A stretch of 64,000 nt of DNA from Nitrospina sp. LS_NOB (GTDB lineage: Bacteria > Nitrospinota > Nitrospinia > Nitrospinales > VA-1), in contig LFLA01000007.1 in the NCBI GenBank assembly GCA_001542995.1, positions 1 to 64,000 on the forward strand, given 5' to 3'. The notes below the pieces were generated by a model that saw nothing but the letters and a program-made list of their open reading frames with translations, had not been told where the DNA came from and did not search any database. Within the stretch, counting starts at the first letter, position 1, and each line of letters begins with the position of its first letter. The translations under genes were made by a program, and so were the position numbers. Of the stretch, positions 28,321 to 36,773 are shown piece after piece.

Positions 28321-28360
28321 GCAAAAATAAAGCCGACCTCATCAAACGAGATCGGCTTTA
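28321..28360 (-). terminator. Rho-independent terminator of the bd-like operon
   Basis: An 8-bp stem aaagccga/tcggcttt (28329-28359) with a further ctc/gag pairing is followed on the minus strand by a T-rich tail (ttatttttgc, 28328-28319). It lies 17 bases beyond the stop of the diheme cytochrome gene. Confidence 0.8.
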
Positions 28361-28375
28361 TGATTATAAATTTTT

Positions 28376-29635
28376 TTAGAGCAATGGGTCGAGGAACAGT
28401 CCTTTGGTTTTCCAGCTTTCGATTTCTTCTTTGGTAGGAACGGGAGGCACAGGCCGTTTGGCGGTGCGTTTGTCCAGAGGATCGTGGAATGTCCGGGCAT
28501 AGGCCTCAGCCTTCCAAAGATAAAGATGCGGGAAAATCATACCCCAAGCAGCCATGGGTGTTTCGGGAATACCACGGGTAACCCGGCGATACCAAAGGGC
28601 ATCCGGCCAGTCTTTTAAAAGCTTATCCGTATGGTCCCCTTCGATTTTTGTGGTATCAGGATTATTTTCATTTCTGAAATCGAGAGCTCCGGTCATCATG
28701 GGGATGCCATCCTTGCCGTGACAGACAGCGCAGAGGAGCCCTTCTGTTTGCGGATGAGTCCCTTCGAACACCAGCTTACCCTCGGCAATGGCATCTTTAT
28801 CGTCCCACCAGGTCCATTGATTGGGGAATTTGCCTTCAACCGGCATATGGGTCGGGTCCCGCAGGGTTTTTAAAAAAGAGATCAGGGCGGACAACTCGTC
28901 TTCACTTAAGTCATCGCCATAATAAGTCGGCATGGCTTTTTTGGATTTTTTGTCCTCAAAACCTGGAGCTTGGTTTCTTCGAGGATTGAGGATCTGATCT
29001 TTAATATAATCCTCGGTATAAAGGCCGATCTGTTTGGTACCCAGGTTGGGACCACGATCTGAGTTGCCTTCCCAGAATACTTTATGGCAGTTGAAGCATT
29101 TATTATTTTCGAACACTTCGCGTCCCGCGGCGATAACCTCGGGACCTGCTAGTCCTGCTAATTTAACGGGAGGCTTGTTGAGTTTTGCAAGTTCAATTTC
29201 CGGATCAAATTGGGGTAGCTGCGCTGTCACTCCGATAAATATACCGGAGGCAAGGGCGTAGGTAGCCAGAATCCGTTTGATCCAGTCAAAATGCGATTTT
29301 TCCAGCTTGAGAGTTTTCCAGTCCAGAAGCGTGAAGAAAGCAAAACCCACAAAGGCGAAGGCAACAAACTCTATCTGCCACCAGACGGGAAAATTGAATT
29401 TGCCTGCCAAGACCCAAATGATTCCTGCTAATACTGCGATGACAGGAAGCTTAAACCGGATATTTTGGAAAAGTGTTTTCTCCTCCACTTTTTTGGGTTT
29501 GATTTTGAGAAGCAAAGCATAAGTTACCATCACTGCGAACCCGGCACCGGCCCCTATAATCCCAAAAGTGCCGTATAGGGCGAACAGACCACTTAACCCG
29601 GCAATAACGCCAATAATGATTATGTCAATTTTCAT
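28376..29635 (-). CDS. Membrane diheme cytochrome c, partner of the bd-like oxidase
   Basis: The 419-residue protein has four N-terminal membrane helices (about 4-24, 25-44, 64-80, 84-104 with a further one near 127-143) and a large periplasmic part with two haem sites, CFNCH and CAVCH, each in a mono-haem cytochrome c domain (FENNKCFNCHKVFW and GLLCAVCHGKDG). The axial methionines are probably in KAMPTYYGDDLSEDEL and PETPMAAWG. It probably passes electrons from periplasmic carriers to the neighbouring bd-like protein, 24 bases upstream on the same strand. Terminator follows. The exact partner and direction of flow are inferred. Confidence 0.8.
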   Translation of the reverse strand: MKIDIIIIGVIAGLSGLFALYGTFGIIGAGAGFAVMVTYALLLKIKPKKVEEKTLFQNIRFKLPVIAVLAGIIWVLAGKFNFPVWWQIEFVAFAFVGFAFFTLLDWKTLKLEKSHFDWIKRILATYALASGIFIGVTAQLPQFDPEIELAKLNKPPVKLAGLAGPEVIAAGREVFENNKCFNCHKVFWEGNSDRGPNLGTKQIGLYTEDYIKDQILNPRRNQAPGFEDKKSKKAMPTYYGDDLSEDELSALISFLKTLRDPTHMPVEGKFPNQWTWWDDKDAIAEGKLVFEGTHPQTEGLLCAVCHGKDGIPMMTGALDFRNENNPDTTKIEGDHTDKLLKDWPDALWYRRVTRGIPETPMAAWGMIFPHLYLWKAEAYARTFHDPLDKRTAKRPVPPVPTKEEIESWKTKGLFLDPLL

Positions 29636-29659
29636 TATTCATTCTGCTCCTGAAAAATC

Positions 29660-31723
29660 TTATTCTGCCATTTGCGGTGATGCCTGCGTTGGCTCGATTT
29701 CTTTCTTCTTAGTTTTTGGATATTTGATTCCAATCCAGATGATGGCTGTCATCAGGATAAAAAAGAGCCAGACAATCATTGTAACGTGAAAGCCCGACTC
29801 AGCCAGGCTCGGTGCAAATTTTTCCGGGGTTACATCCTTGAACACTTTGTAAATATGCCAATTCATCCGCGACAGTTCCCGAATGGTCCCCATCCAGCTC
29901 ATCAGCCAGATGTCGGAGAATCCGAGGAAAATAAGAACGTAAGGTCCGAGCGGATTGATCTTGCCATAATGCACTTTTCCGGTTTTGGTGGCGATAGTAT
30001 AGAAAATATAGTTGATGAAAGTGACGGTCACCAAACAGAACGCCGCCGTATTCTTGGAAACCATCAAAGCCAGGAAGGCTAAATTATCCGGCAAAACCAT
30101 ATTTGGATCCATGCCAGGTTCAGGGAGCATAGTGGCGAAAAACCGTCTGGGAGTGAACCAGATTGTGGCGGAAATAACAATCAACACAAATCCAAACTTC
30201 ATGGCCGGAAAAAATCTCTCAGCGTTTTCAATACGCTTCATACTAACCCACATATAAATATTACTGGCGCTGAACATGGTTCCTACCAAAAGCCCTTGCA
30301 CCAACATGAACATGGATTCTCGGTCGGACATGATGTACATACCAATGGTGGCGTCATATCGGTAAATTTCGGCGACAAAAATGTAACCCATTGCCGGCAG
30401 GGGAATCATGATGGCAACGCCGATGAGGTTGCCGATATAACCGACCCAGTCATAATATTCCCGCTCTTCTTTTTTATCCGACCACAGGTACATATATGCA
30501 CCGATGATACAAACCATATAACCGCCAAAGGTTCCGTTGCCCACTAGCCGGTGATAGTTCAGGGGCATCCAAATCGAAGTGGTAATTTTATCCCACTCGC
30601 TCATAGTGAGCAGATCAGCAAGAGGTTTTGTCGGGGCCTGCATAAAGGTTGCAGGTCCATCCAAGGCCATCAGAAGTGTGAGACCAAAGACATTCAGCAT
30701 TATGCCCGTAACAATATGCCGTCCCTTTTTATTGGCCTTGTTGAGTGGGTCCCATGAGTAGACATAGATGTACATGATCACCGTTTCCAAAATAAACAGG
30801 GTGGGGTAGGCCACCATGAAAAGCATGGGAAACGAGGATATCAGATAGGTGATGAAGTCTTTATAGGCCACCAGCATGACAAAGAGGAAGAGACCTCCCG
30901 TCAGCGCGGTAAAACTGTAACAAATGCCAATTACCTTAGTGATCTCATGCGCCAGACGCTCAAATTTAAAATCTGCCTGGGCAAACATGATACCGTTGGA
31001 GAGCAAGCCGCCGACGGCTCCATTAATCAAAGCAAGAATAATTGCGGAAACTTCGTAATGCTCGACCGGTGTCAGTGGCATGGCGATCAGGGTTCCAAAC
31101 ACTGCTCCGACAAAGGCGGATGCCCGGATATTCATCAAACGGTGGAAATAATTCAGGAAACTGACTATTAGAGCCCCGAACGCGCAGGCCCATAGGCCAT
31201 ACAAGACACCGTGATGGATCCCGATTATGATTTCGCCGGTGATTCCTATGACAACGCCTATAAGAACCGCTAAAAACACGTTTGAGAGGATAATCGCTTT
31301 ACGAACCCCCTGTGTCCGTCGGGCGCCCATAACCTCCATGATGACCACGAACATGGGGCACCCTAGAATGAATGAGGCGAATAGTATATGAAGTTGAGCC
31401 GCCGCCCAGGTAAACTTGCGGTTACTCATGCCCAGGAACGAGAATTCTTCAAACTCGTGGTCTGCGGCCGGTCCGATATCTGTTAAGTATGAGAGGTCTT
31501 CTTCCTCAGCTTCTCCTTCTTCATCTTCGTCTTCTTCGTCCTCATCTTCTTCTTCGTCATCTTGGGCGTATGCAAGAGTCTGAAAACTCAGATTCGTAAA
31601 AATGGAGTTAGAAGAAGCAGGAAGGAAAGGACTTAAATGTCCCAACATATAAATAAAAAGCAGGCAGAGAAGGGTTTTAAAAAAAGTGTTTTTCAAAGGA
31701 CTTTGAGATTGTTTCATCATCAA
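29660..31723 (-). CDS. Cytochrome bd oxidase subunit I-like membrane protein
   Basis: The 687-residue protein has a signal peptide (cleavage near AYA-Q at 54), an unusual acidic stretch (about 55-76, mostly D and E), and then about 14 membrane helices. H112 in AQLHILFASF is placed like the haem b ligand of CydA helix 1. Later segments MPLNYHRLVGNGTFGGY and WMGTIRELSRMNWH resemble CydA-type quinol and haem sites. The length exceeds CydA by about 150 residues and no CydB gene adjoins it; instead it is paired with a membrane diheme cytochrome c. Such bd-like oxidases are known in nitrite oxidisers. Oxygen reduction and electron donor are inferred. Confidence 0.72.
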   Translation of the reverse strand: MMMKQSQSPLKNTFFKTLLCLLFIYMLGHLSPFLPASSNSIFTNLSFQTLAYAQDDEEEDEDEEDEDEEGEAEEEDLSYLTDIGPAADHEFEEFSFLGMSNRKFTWAAAQLHILFASFILGCPMFVVIMEVMGARRTQGVRKAIILSNVFLAVLIGVVIGITGEIIIGIHHGVLYGLWACAFGALIVSFLNYFHRLMNIRASAFVGAVFGTLIAMPLTPVEHYEVSAIILALINGAVGGLLSNGIMFAQADFKFERLAHEITKVIGICYSFTALTGGLFLFVMLVAYKDFITYLISSFPMLFMVAYPTLFILETVIMYIYVYSWDPLNKANKKGRHIVTGIMLNVFGLTLLMALDGPATFMQAPTKPLADLLTMSEWDKITTSIWMPLNYHRLVGNGTFGGYMVCIIGAYMYLWSDKKEEREYYDWVGYIGNLIGVAIMIPLPAMGYIFVAEIYRYDATIGMYIMSDRESMFMLVQGLLVGTMFSASNIYMWVSMKRIENAERFFPAMKFGFVLIVISATIWFTPRRFFATMLPEPGMDPNMVLPDNLAFLALMVSKNTAAFCLVTVTFINYIFYTIATKTGKVHYGKINPLGPYVLIFLGFSDIWLMSWMGTIRELSRMNWHIYKVFKDVTPEKFAPSLAESGFHVTMIVWLFFILMTAIIWIGIKYPKTKKKEIEPTQASPQMAE

Positions 31724-31888
31724 TTGAATGAATGGCCTGAAGAAGGCGATAAATACCTGTTCCCAAACTATGGAAAACCTCTATTCCTTCAAAGCTTTTA
31801 ACCTGTTTTGGGGTTAAAAGGACTTAAAGAAAGTAGAGAAATATCATACGGGTTGGGTAAAGTCAAGGACTTTCAAAACTGTTGCTAA

Positions 31889-32162
31889 TTAAAGACTTGC
31901 CTTACTTTTTCGACAGGAAAAACAAGCTGTTTTTGGAGGAGTGGAAGCAAAAAAGAGAGGGGTCAGTCGGATGTGGGACCATTCATGTAAATCCAGTGGC
32001 ATGATGAGAAGGGCAAATCCCATGGCTGTGCTGAACACAGAGAGCAAACCGACAAAAATCTGCGGCCATTCGGCCTGAATATACTTCACCGACCAGACAA
32101 AAAGGAATCCGCCCAGTATCATTGAGAACCAAACCGCCGATTCTAATTTTCCAGTTACTCAT
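31889..32162 (-). pseudogene. Small membrane protein gene after LABN, one frameshift
   Basis: Right at the LABN stop, a minus-strand ATG at 32160-32162 (overlapping it as ATGAGTAA) starts MSNWK, but continues into a short meaningless frame. Moving one base in the AAAA at 32147-32150 joins it to a frame reading ESAVWFSMILGGFLFVWSVK and a second membrane helix (FVGLLSVFSTAMGFALLIM), to 31889. The joined product is about 90 residues with two membrane helices. The frame after about LHEWSHI looks poor in pattern, so a second lesion is possible. It would be the third member of a GT2-LABN operon. Confidence 0.6.
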
Positions 32163-32445
32163 TATCAACTCCCATTGACGCCAGGGATTTTCTTTTGCGG
32201 TCTATCAGTATCAGGTTGCGGATATAGATAATGCTTCCCAAGCTTTGCCCTACAATGAATACGGGGTCCTGCCTGTGAATGGCATATGTCAAAAGCACCA
32301 TTGCACCCCCAATGCTGCAATACCAGAAAGCGATGGGAATTGTGCTTTCGCCTTTTTTCTCGGAAACAAGCCACTGGATAATAAAACGGGCGCCAAAAAA
32401 GGCCTGCCCTACAAATCCAACGATCAACCATTGGTTTGTTGTCAT
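32155..32445 (-). CDS. Lipid A biosynthesis N-terminal (LABN) domain membrane protein
   Basis: The 96-residue protein has three membrane helices and the LABN features GFVGQAFFGARFIIQWLVSEK, IPIAFWYCSIGGAMVLLTYAIHRQDPVFIVGQ and IIYIRNL. The domain occurs at the N-terminus of some LpxB proteins and alone, next to GT2 and dolichol-phosphate-mannose-like enzymes, where it is probably a carrier or flippase component. The ATG follows the GT2 stop directly, with agggagg 4 bases before. Its stop overlaps the next gene's start. Confidence 0.85.
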   Translation of the reverse strand: MTTNQWLIVGFVGQAFFGARFIIQWLVSEKKGESTIPIAFWYCSIGGAMVLLTYAIHRQDPVFIVGQSLGSIIYIRNLILIDRKRKSLASMGVDNE

Positions 32446-33177
32446 TTAATCCTCCCTGATAATATCATAGTTAATCTGTCGCTTTTTCATCCAGCGGATG
32501 GCCAGCAAATCCTGAAAAGAAGAAAACAGGCGGTTTCGGATATTGTATTTTGATTCCCCATGAAGTCGGGGATGGTGGCTGACCTTGACCTGGGTGACCC
32601 GGAACCCTTCCATTTTCATTAAGGTGGGGAAAAACCGATGCATTCCTTTAAAAAATTTAACATTGTCAAAGCATTCCCGGCGAAATGCTTTCAAGGAGCA
32701 ACCGGTATCGGCAATTTCCTCCTCACTCAATTTATTCCGCACCGCATTACCTATTTTTGAAGAAACCCTTTTGATCCAAGGATCATTCCTCTTATGACGC
32801 CAGCCGCACACCACATCATAGTCCTGCATCTTTTCAAGAAGCAGGGGGATGTCGGCGGGGTTGTTCTGCAAATCAGCATCAAGCGTGACGAAAATTTTCC
32901 CCTGGGCCGCTTTGAACCCGGCCGCGAATGCCGCTGACTGTCCATGGTTATGACCGAACTGGATAAGCCTGATGCGTGGATTGTGTTTCTGCATGGATTT
33001 GATCAAATGCGCGCTGCCATCGCCACTTCCATCGTCAATGAGAATGATTTCATAACTCAGGTTGATTTTTGCAAGTTCTGCCTCGAGCTTGTCTTCAAGG
33101 GGGATCAGGTTGTCCCTCTCATTGTAAACAGGGATAATAATTGACAGCTCGGGATTTTGAGAATCAGGATTATTCAT
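32446..33177 (-). CDS. Family 2 glycosyltransferase (GT2, DPM1-like)
   Basis: The 243-residue protein has the GT-A fold: SIIIPVYNERDNL, ILIDDGSGDGSA, VTLDADLQNNPADI with the DxD metal site, and GCSLKAFRREC plus the HRFFPTLMKMEG loop. It probably makes a polyprenyl-phosphate sugar donor, for use by the LABN-linked partner in lipid A or envelope modification. The sugar cannot be read. There is no C-terminal membrane domain. It leads a three-gene minus-strand operon with zero-base gaps. Confidence 0.88.
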   Translation of the reverse strand: MNNPDSQNPELSIIIPVYNERDNLIPLEDKLEAELAKINLSYEIILIDDGSGDGSAHLIKSMQKHNPRIRLIQFGHNHGQSAAFAAGFKAAQGKIFVTLDADLQNNPADIPLLLEKMQDYDVVCGWRHKRNDPWIKRVSSKIGNAVRNKLSEEEIADTGCSLKAFRRECFDNVKFFKGMHRFFPTLMKMEGFRVTQVKVSHHPRLHGESKYNIRNRLFSSFQDLLAIRWMKKRQINYDIIRED

Positions 33178-33209
33178 GAATGTTTTGGAAAAAGTGTTGG
33201 CTTAACTCA

Positions 33210-34325
33210 CTAAGGTATTGCGCTTGAGGGCTCTGTCTGCTCTTCGGGTAATGCAGTGCTGGCCCCACGCCTAGTGGGCGTCACGCTGGCTGCGAGTTGC
33301 CCGCAGGCACCGAGTATATCCGTGGCCCGGTTTTGTCTAATAAAGGCAGAAAAATTCTGTTCGATCAAATAATTTTGAAACTTTAAAACTCTCTGTTCGG
33401 AGGGAGGCCTGTATTCTGACGGATCAAAACCGTTAAAAGGAATCAGGTTGATCTTGCAGGGAACATCCCTCAACCATTTTGCCAGCCTCTGCGCATCTTC
33501 ATCCGAATCATTGATGCCTGCGAGTAGCACATATTCGATGGTATGCCTCCTTTGCGGTTTTAAAGGATATTTTTTAAGGCAATCTATCAAGACTTCAATG
33601 GGGTATTTTTTATTGATAGGCATCAACCGGTCGCGGGTGGCATTGTCGGAAGCGTTGAGAGAAATAGCCAGGTTTATCGGCAGGTTTTCATCTTGAAACG
33701 CTTTCATTTTTTCAACCAGCCCCGAGGTAGAAACGGTGACCTTTCTTGTTGAAATCTTCATGGCTTCTGGAGAGATCATGAGACGCAATGCATCGACAAC
33801 CGGCTCATAGTTGTCCAGGGGTTCGCCCATTCCCATAAAAACGATATTGGTGATCTGGTCTTTCTCTTTGAGTTCCTGATTGATGGCGATGTGCTGGCCG
33901 ATGATTTCACCTGCCGTTAAATTTCGTTTCAGTCCCAGGCTTGCCGTTAAACAGAACGAGCAATTCAGACGACAACCCACTTGCGTGGAAAGGCATAAAG
34001 TTTTCCTGGACTCCGAAGGCATCCAGACACTTTCCACCACCTCTCCATCATTCATTTCCAATAAATACTTTATCGACCCATCCTTGGAGTGGGTCCGGTT
34101 TTGAATTTTGGGAAGTGAAAAATGAAAATGCTCCGCCAACTGAGACCGCAAAGATTTAGAAAGATTGCTCATCTCATTAAAGTCGCGGCAATGATAATGA
34201 TAGACCCAGGTGAAAACCTGGTGAACCCGGTAGGCTTCAATACCCCAATCAAAAAAAATTTCTCTGAGCGCGACTTCCGAGGTGCCAAAGAAGTTTTGTG
34301 TGCTTAATTTGTGAGAGGGATTCAT
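33210..34325 (-). CDS. rlmN: 23S rRNA/tRNA A2503/A37 methyltransferase RlmN
   Basis: The 371-residue radical SAM enzyme has CX3CX2C at C118, C122 and C125 (VGCRLNCSFCLT), the acceptor-methyl cysteine at C341 (LGACGQL), and the N-terminal AdoMet and substrate-loop features RVHQVFTWVYHY. It methylates A2503 of 23S rRNA, and often A37 of tRNA. The protein does not end after GACGQLAAS as typical; a 24-residue tail (VTPTRRGASTALP and on) is encoded by the dispersed GC-rich repeat at 33.24-33.30 kb. Whether the tail is tolerated is inferred. Confidence 0.92.
   Translation of the reverse strand: MNPSHKLSTQNFFGTSEVALREIFFDWGIEAYRVHQVFTWVYHYHCRDFNEMSNLSKSLRSQLAEHFHFSLPKIQNRTHSKDGSIKYLLEMNDGEVVESVWMPSESRKTLCLSTQVGCRLNCSFCLTASLGLKRNLTAGEIIGQHIAINQELKEKDQITNIVFMGMGEPLDNYEPVVDALRLMISPEAMKISTRKVTVSTSGLVEKMKAFQDENLPINLAISLNASDNATRDRLMPINKKYPIEVLIDCLKKYPLKPQRRHTIEYVLLAGINDSDEDAQRLAKWLRDVPCKINLIPFNGFDPSEYRPPSEQRVLKFQNYLIEQNFSAFIRQNRATDILGACGQLAASVTPTRRGASTALPEEQTEPSSAIP
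33240..33302 (-). repeat. Dispersed GC-rich repeat inside the rlmN 3' end
   Basis: On the minus strand, cccactaggcgtggggccag and the following cactgcattacc match cccactaggcgtggggctaa and cgagcattacc of the copy at 43.43 kb over about 34 bases. It overlaps the last 20-odd codons of rlmN. A 16-base perfect match gives strong support that the two are copies. Confidence 0.75.
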
Positions 34326-34597
34326 CTTCGCGCAAGCAGGAAAAGCTTCAAAACATTGATTGATGTTAAATTGTCGGGGGAATTATTGCCGGTCTAATGC
34401 CCATGACCCGGTCAAACAATTTTAATAGTAGCTAATATAACCCATTGAAAAATAATAAACTATAAATTTCCAGAGACTTCGGTAGTTTTTTCCTGGTTGC
34501 AACAGCCTCTAAAAGAGGATATTTTTATATCTTCTTGATATTTAAGGCCTCATTAATATTTCAGGGTTTGGCACAAATCCTGAAAACAGGTAATCCT

Positions 34598-35371
34598 ATG
34601 CAAATCGCCGAGTGCTATAAAATTCTCAACGTATCCCCCAGGGAAGAGTGGCTCAGGGTGCGGAAATCCTATCATTCTCTTGCCCGGAAATTTCATCCCG
34701 ACATCAATCCGGAAAAGGCCGATACCCAATGGGGTGACACCCGATTGAAAGAAATCAACCAGGCTTTTGAAAAACTGGAAACTTATTACAGGGCTAATAT
34801 TGGCCATCAGGAATTCCATTATCCAAGGCCAGAGAAATCTGAATGGGGAGTTCTGTTCAAAGTTTTGGGTGAAAACCCTGTTGTTCAAGCGGCAGTTCGT
34901 TCCGGGCTTAGTTTCTTGGAGGGTCTGGACAGCAAAATTTTCCAGTTGGATATTCAAAAGAATATAAAAGTATCCCAATCAATTCGCAAAATGGGTGGCC
35001 GTCTCCATTTAAAATCTGGTAAGGAACGTTTTGAAGTCAAAATCCCTTCCGGGGACTGGAATCAGATGCTCCTAAGAATTCCGGGGAAAGGCGAGACCAG
35101 TCTATTTTCTAAACGGCGCGGGGATCTTTTATTGAATCTAAATGTGCCCCTTGAGGAAACTGCAAAACCCGAGAACTCTCGCTATTCTTATGAGATGAAA
35201 ATACCGTATGATAAAATTTCAGGTCGAAGGGTTATGACTTTGAATTCTTCAGAGGGACCCATCAAGTTCATACTTCCCGCCAACACCCATGATGGTCAGA
35301 GTTTTACCCTTCGGTCGCAATGGGCGAGTGAATCAGAAACTCTTCACATTCTTACCGTTTGGCTGGGCTGA
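34598..35371 (+). CDS. DnaJ-like J-domain protein (CbpA type)
   Basis: The 257-residue protein has an N-terminal J domain with HPD at 33-35 (ARKFHPDINPEK), then a linker and a C-terminal domain with the beta-rich substrate-binding repeats of DnaJ (VKIPSGDWNQMLLRIPGKGE, RRGDLLLNLNVPLEE, MKIPYDKISGRRVMTLNSSEG). There is no zinc finger and no G/F-rich region, so it is CbpA- or DjlA-like rather than DnaJ. It stimulates Hsp70 ATPase. The frame is open back to 34535; I chose the ATG at 34598 because the J domain starts there. Confidence 0.85.
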   Translation: MQIAECYKILNVSPREEWLRVRKSYHSLARKFHPDINPEKADTQWGDTRLKEINQAFEKLETYYRANIGHQEFHYPRPEKSEWGVLFKVLGENPVVQAAVRSGLSFLEGLDSKIFQLDIQKNIKVSQSIRKMGGRLHLKSGKERFEVKIPSGDWNQMLLRIPGKGETSLFSKRRGDLLLNLNVPLEETAKPENSRYSYEMKIPYDKISGRRVMTLNSSEGPIKFILPANTHDGQSFTLRSQWASESETLHILTVWLG

Positions 35372-35375
35372 TTTT

Positions 35376-36140
35376 TCAGCTGAAGGTTGTGAGCATATAC
35401 CCCATAACTCCGGCACTCAACAGGGATATGAGTAGTGTGCATACCAGCAAGCTAATCAAGGGGGCCGGAGGTTTTTTATTTTTCATCAACCAGCTACTTC
35501 CCAGTGCCAAAGCCAATAAGGCCATTGCCATGCCTACCCAGGTGGCCTGGGCTATAGCGCTGGTGAACACCACATCGGCTTCGATGTTTCCCAGAAGGGC
35601 GACGGCCCATCCCATAGCCGGCAAACATAAGATATAAGCCCAGATAGCAGTATTATTTTCTGGAGATCGATGACGGGCAAAAAAGCGCAATCCCAGAAAC
35701 GCCATTCCTCCCATTAATATCCAGCCAGTCAGTTCGTTTAAATCTTTTTTATGTTTTTCCTCGCGAATATGTCGCAATGCTCCCAGAACATATCGTGAAA
35801 CCTCGTCCTCGGCCATTTCATAGAACCCGCCCTGATCGCTGTCATAAGCAAATACCCTCGCGGTGGTCGATTCGGCAGGAAGGGAAACAGCCCTGTATTT
35901 ATCTTTTCCTGCCGACTCTATTTCAAGGTAGACAATGCCGGAATGGTATTTCAGATTGTATTTTTCTATTTCCGCATGGCCGGTAGCATATCTCTGGTTT
36001 TCCTGATAAAACTTATCCTGTATTTCCATCAGGTCCCACAGAGCTTGCCGGGCCTGTACATCTGCGTCCACCTCAAAAATCTGGCCGCATGAAGTGAGGA
36101 ATAATAGAAAAAATGAATAAGCGAAAAGTTGTTTCATCAA
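35376..36140 (-). CDS. Hypothetical lipoprotein with membrane helices
   Basis: The 254-residue protein has a lipoprotein signal with lipobox FLTSCG (C18), a polar domain of about 130 residues and then four membrane helices (about 139-157, 168-186, 196-215, 226-248). The combination of lipid anchor and C-terminal membrane helices is unusual. No family recognised. It is convergent with the DnaJ-like gene (5 bases apart) and stands divergently from rdgB. Confidence 0.6.
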   Translation of the reverse strand: MMKQLFAYSFFLLFLTSCGQIFEVDADVQARQALWDLMEIQDKFYQENQRYATGHAEIEKYNLKYHSGIVYLEIESAGKDKYRAVSLPAESTTARVFAYDSDQGGFYEMAEDEVSRYVLGALRHIREEKHKKDLNELTGWILMGGMAFLGLRFFARHRSPENNTAIWAYILCLPAMGWAVALLGNIEADVVFTSAIAQATWVGMAMALLALALGSSWLMKNKKPPAPLISLLVCTLLISLLSAGVMGYMLTTFS

Positions 36141-36227
36141 TTTTAATTGTTTGGATATGGTGGTCTAAGGGAAAAAGCCAATGTATAACACAGGATACCA
36201 TGCCGGACAAGGGCAGGGATGGTCTTC

Positions 36228-36773
36228 ATGTTGAGTCAATTCAAATTTGTGACGGGAAATCCTAATAAGGTCCGAGAAGCGGGCGAAATCCTTAGCCTTG
36301 CTCTTGAACCGGTTCAGGTTGAAGGTCTCTTTGAAATCCAGTCCCCGGATCTGGATGTAGTGGTTCGGCACAAAGCCCGACAAGCATACTCAGCATTACA
36401 GTGTCCGGTGATGGTGGAGGACTCAGGATTGCTGTTCCATGCCTGGAAAGGGTTACCCGGCGCCTTGGTGAAATGGTTTGAAGAAACGGTCGGCTGTCAG
36501 GGCATGCTGAAGATGATCAACGACTTTGATGACCGGGGGGCGACGGCAATATGTTGTTTCGCTGTTTATGACGGACAAAATATGAAGATTGCCCGGGGTG
36601 AAGTGAACGGAACCTTGGCAGACAGCATCCGGGGAGGAAATGGTTTTGGCTGGGATGTAATTTTTATCCCGGAAGGTTATAAGCAGACCTATGGGGAAAT
36701 GTCTTCCAAACAGAAAAATGCCATTTCCCATAGAAAAAGGGCGTTGGACGAGTTGAAAAAAGTATTAAGTTAA
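36228..36773 (+). CDS. rdgB: Non-canonical purine NTP pyrophosphatase RdgB/HAM1
   Basis: The 181-residue enzyme hydrolyses XTP, dITP and ITP to monophosphates. It has the start VTGNPNKVREAGEIL, the metal-binding VEDSGLLFHAWKGLPGALVKWF, and the C-terminal GWDVIFIPEGYKQTYGEMSSKQKNAISHR. The frame is open three codons further upstream, at 36219; I chose 36228 because gcaggg lies about 10 bases before. The C-terminal 9 bases overlap the convergent HI0074-like gene. Confidence 0.93.
   Translation: MLSQFKFVTGNPNKVREAGEILSLALEPVQVEGLFEIQSPDLDVVVRHKARQAYSALQCPVMVEDSGLLFHAWKGLPGALVKWFEETVGCQGMLKMINDFDDRGATAICCFAVYDGQNMKIARGEVNGTLADSIRGGNGFGWDVIFIPEGYKQTYGEMSSKQKNAISHRKRALDELKKVLS

Noticed and set aside
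31560-31620. Acidic D/E-rich run in the bd-like protein as a sequence artefact
   Set aside because: The frame is open and consistent on both sides, with a clear signal peptide before it, so the acidic patch is real sequence.
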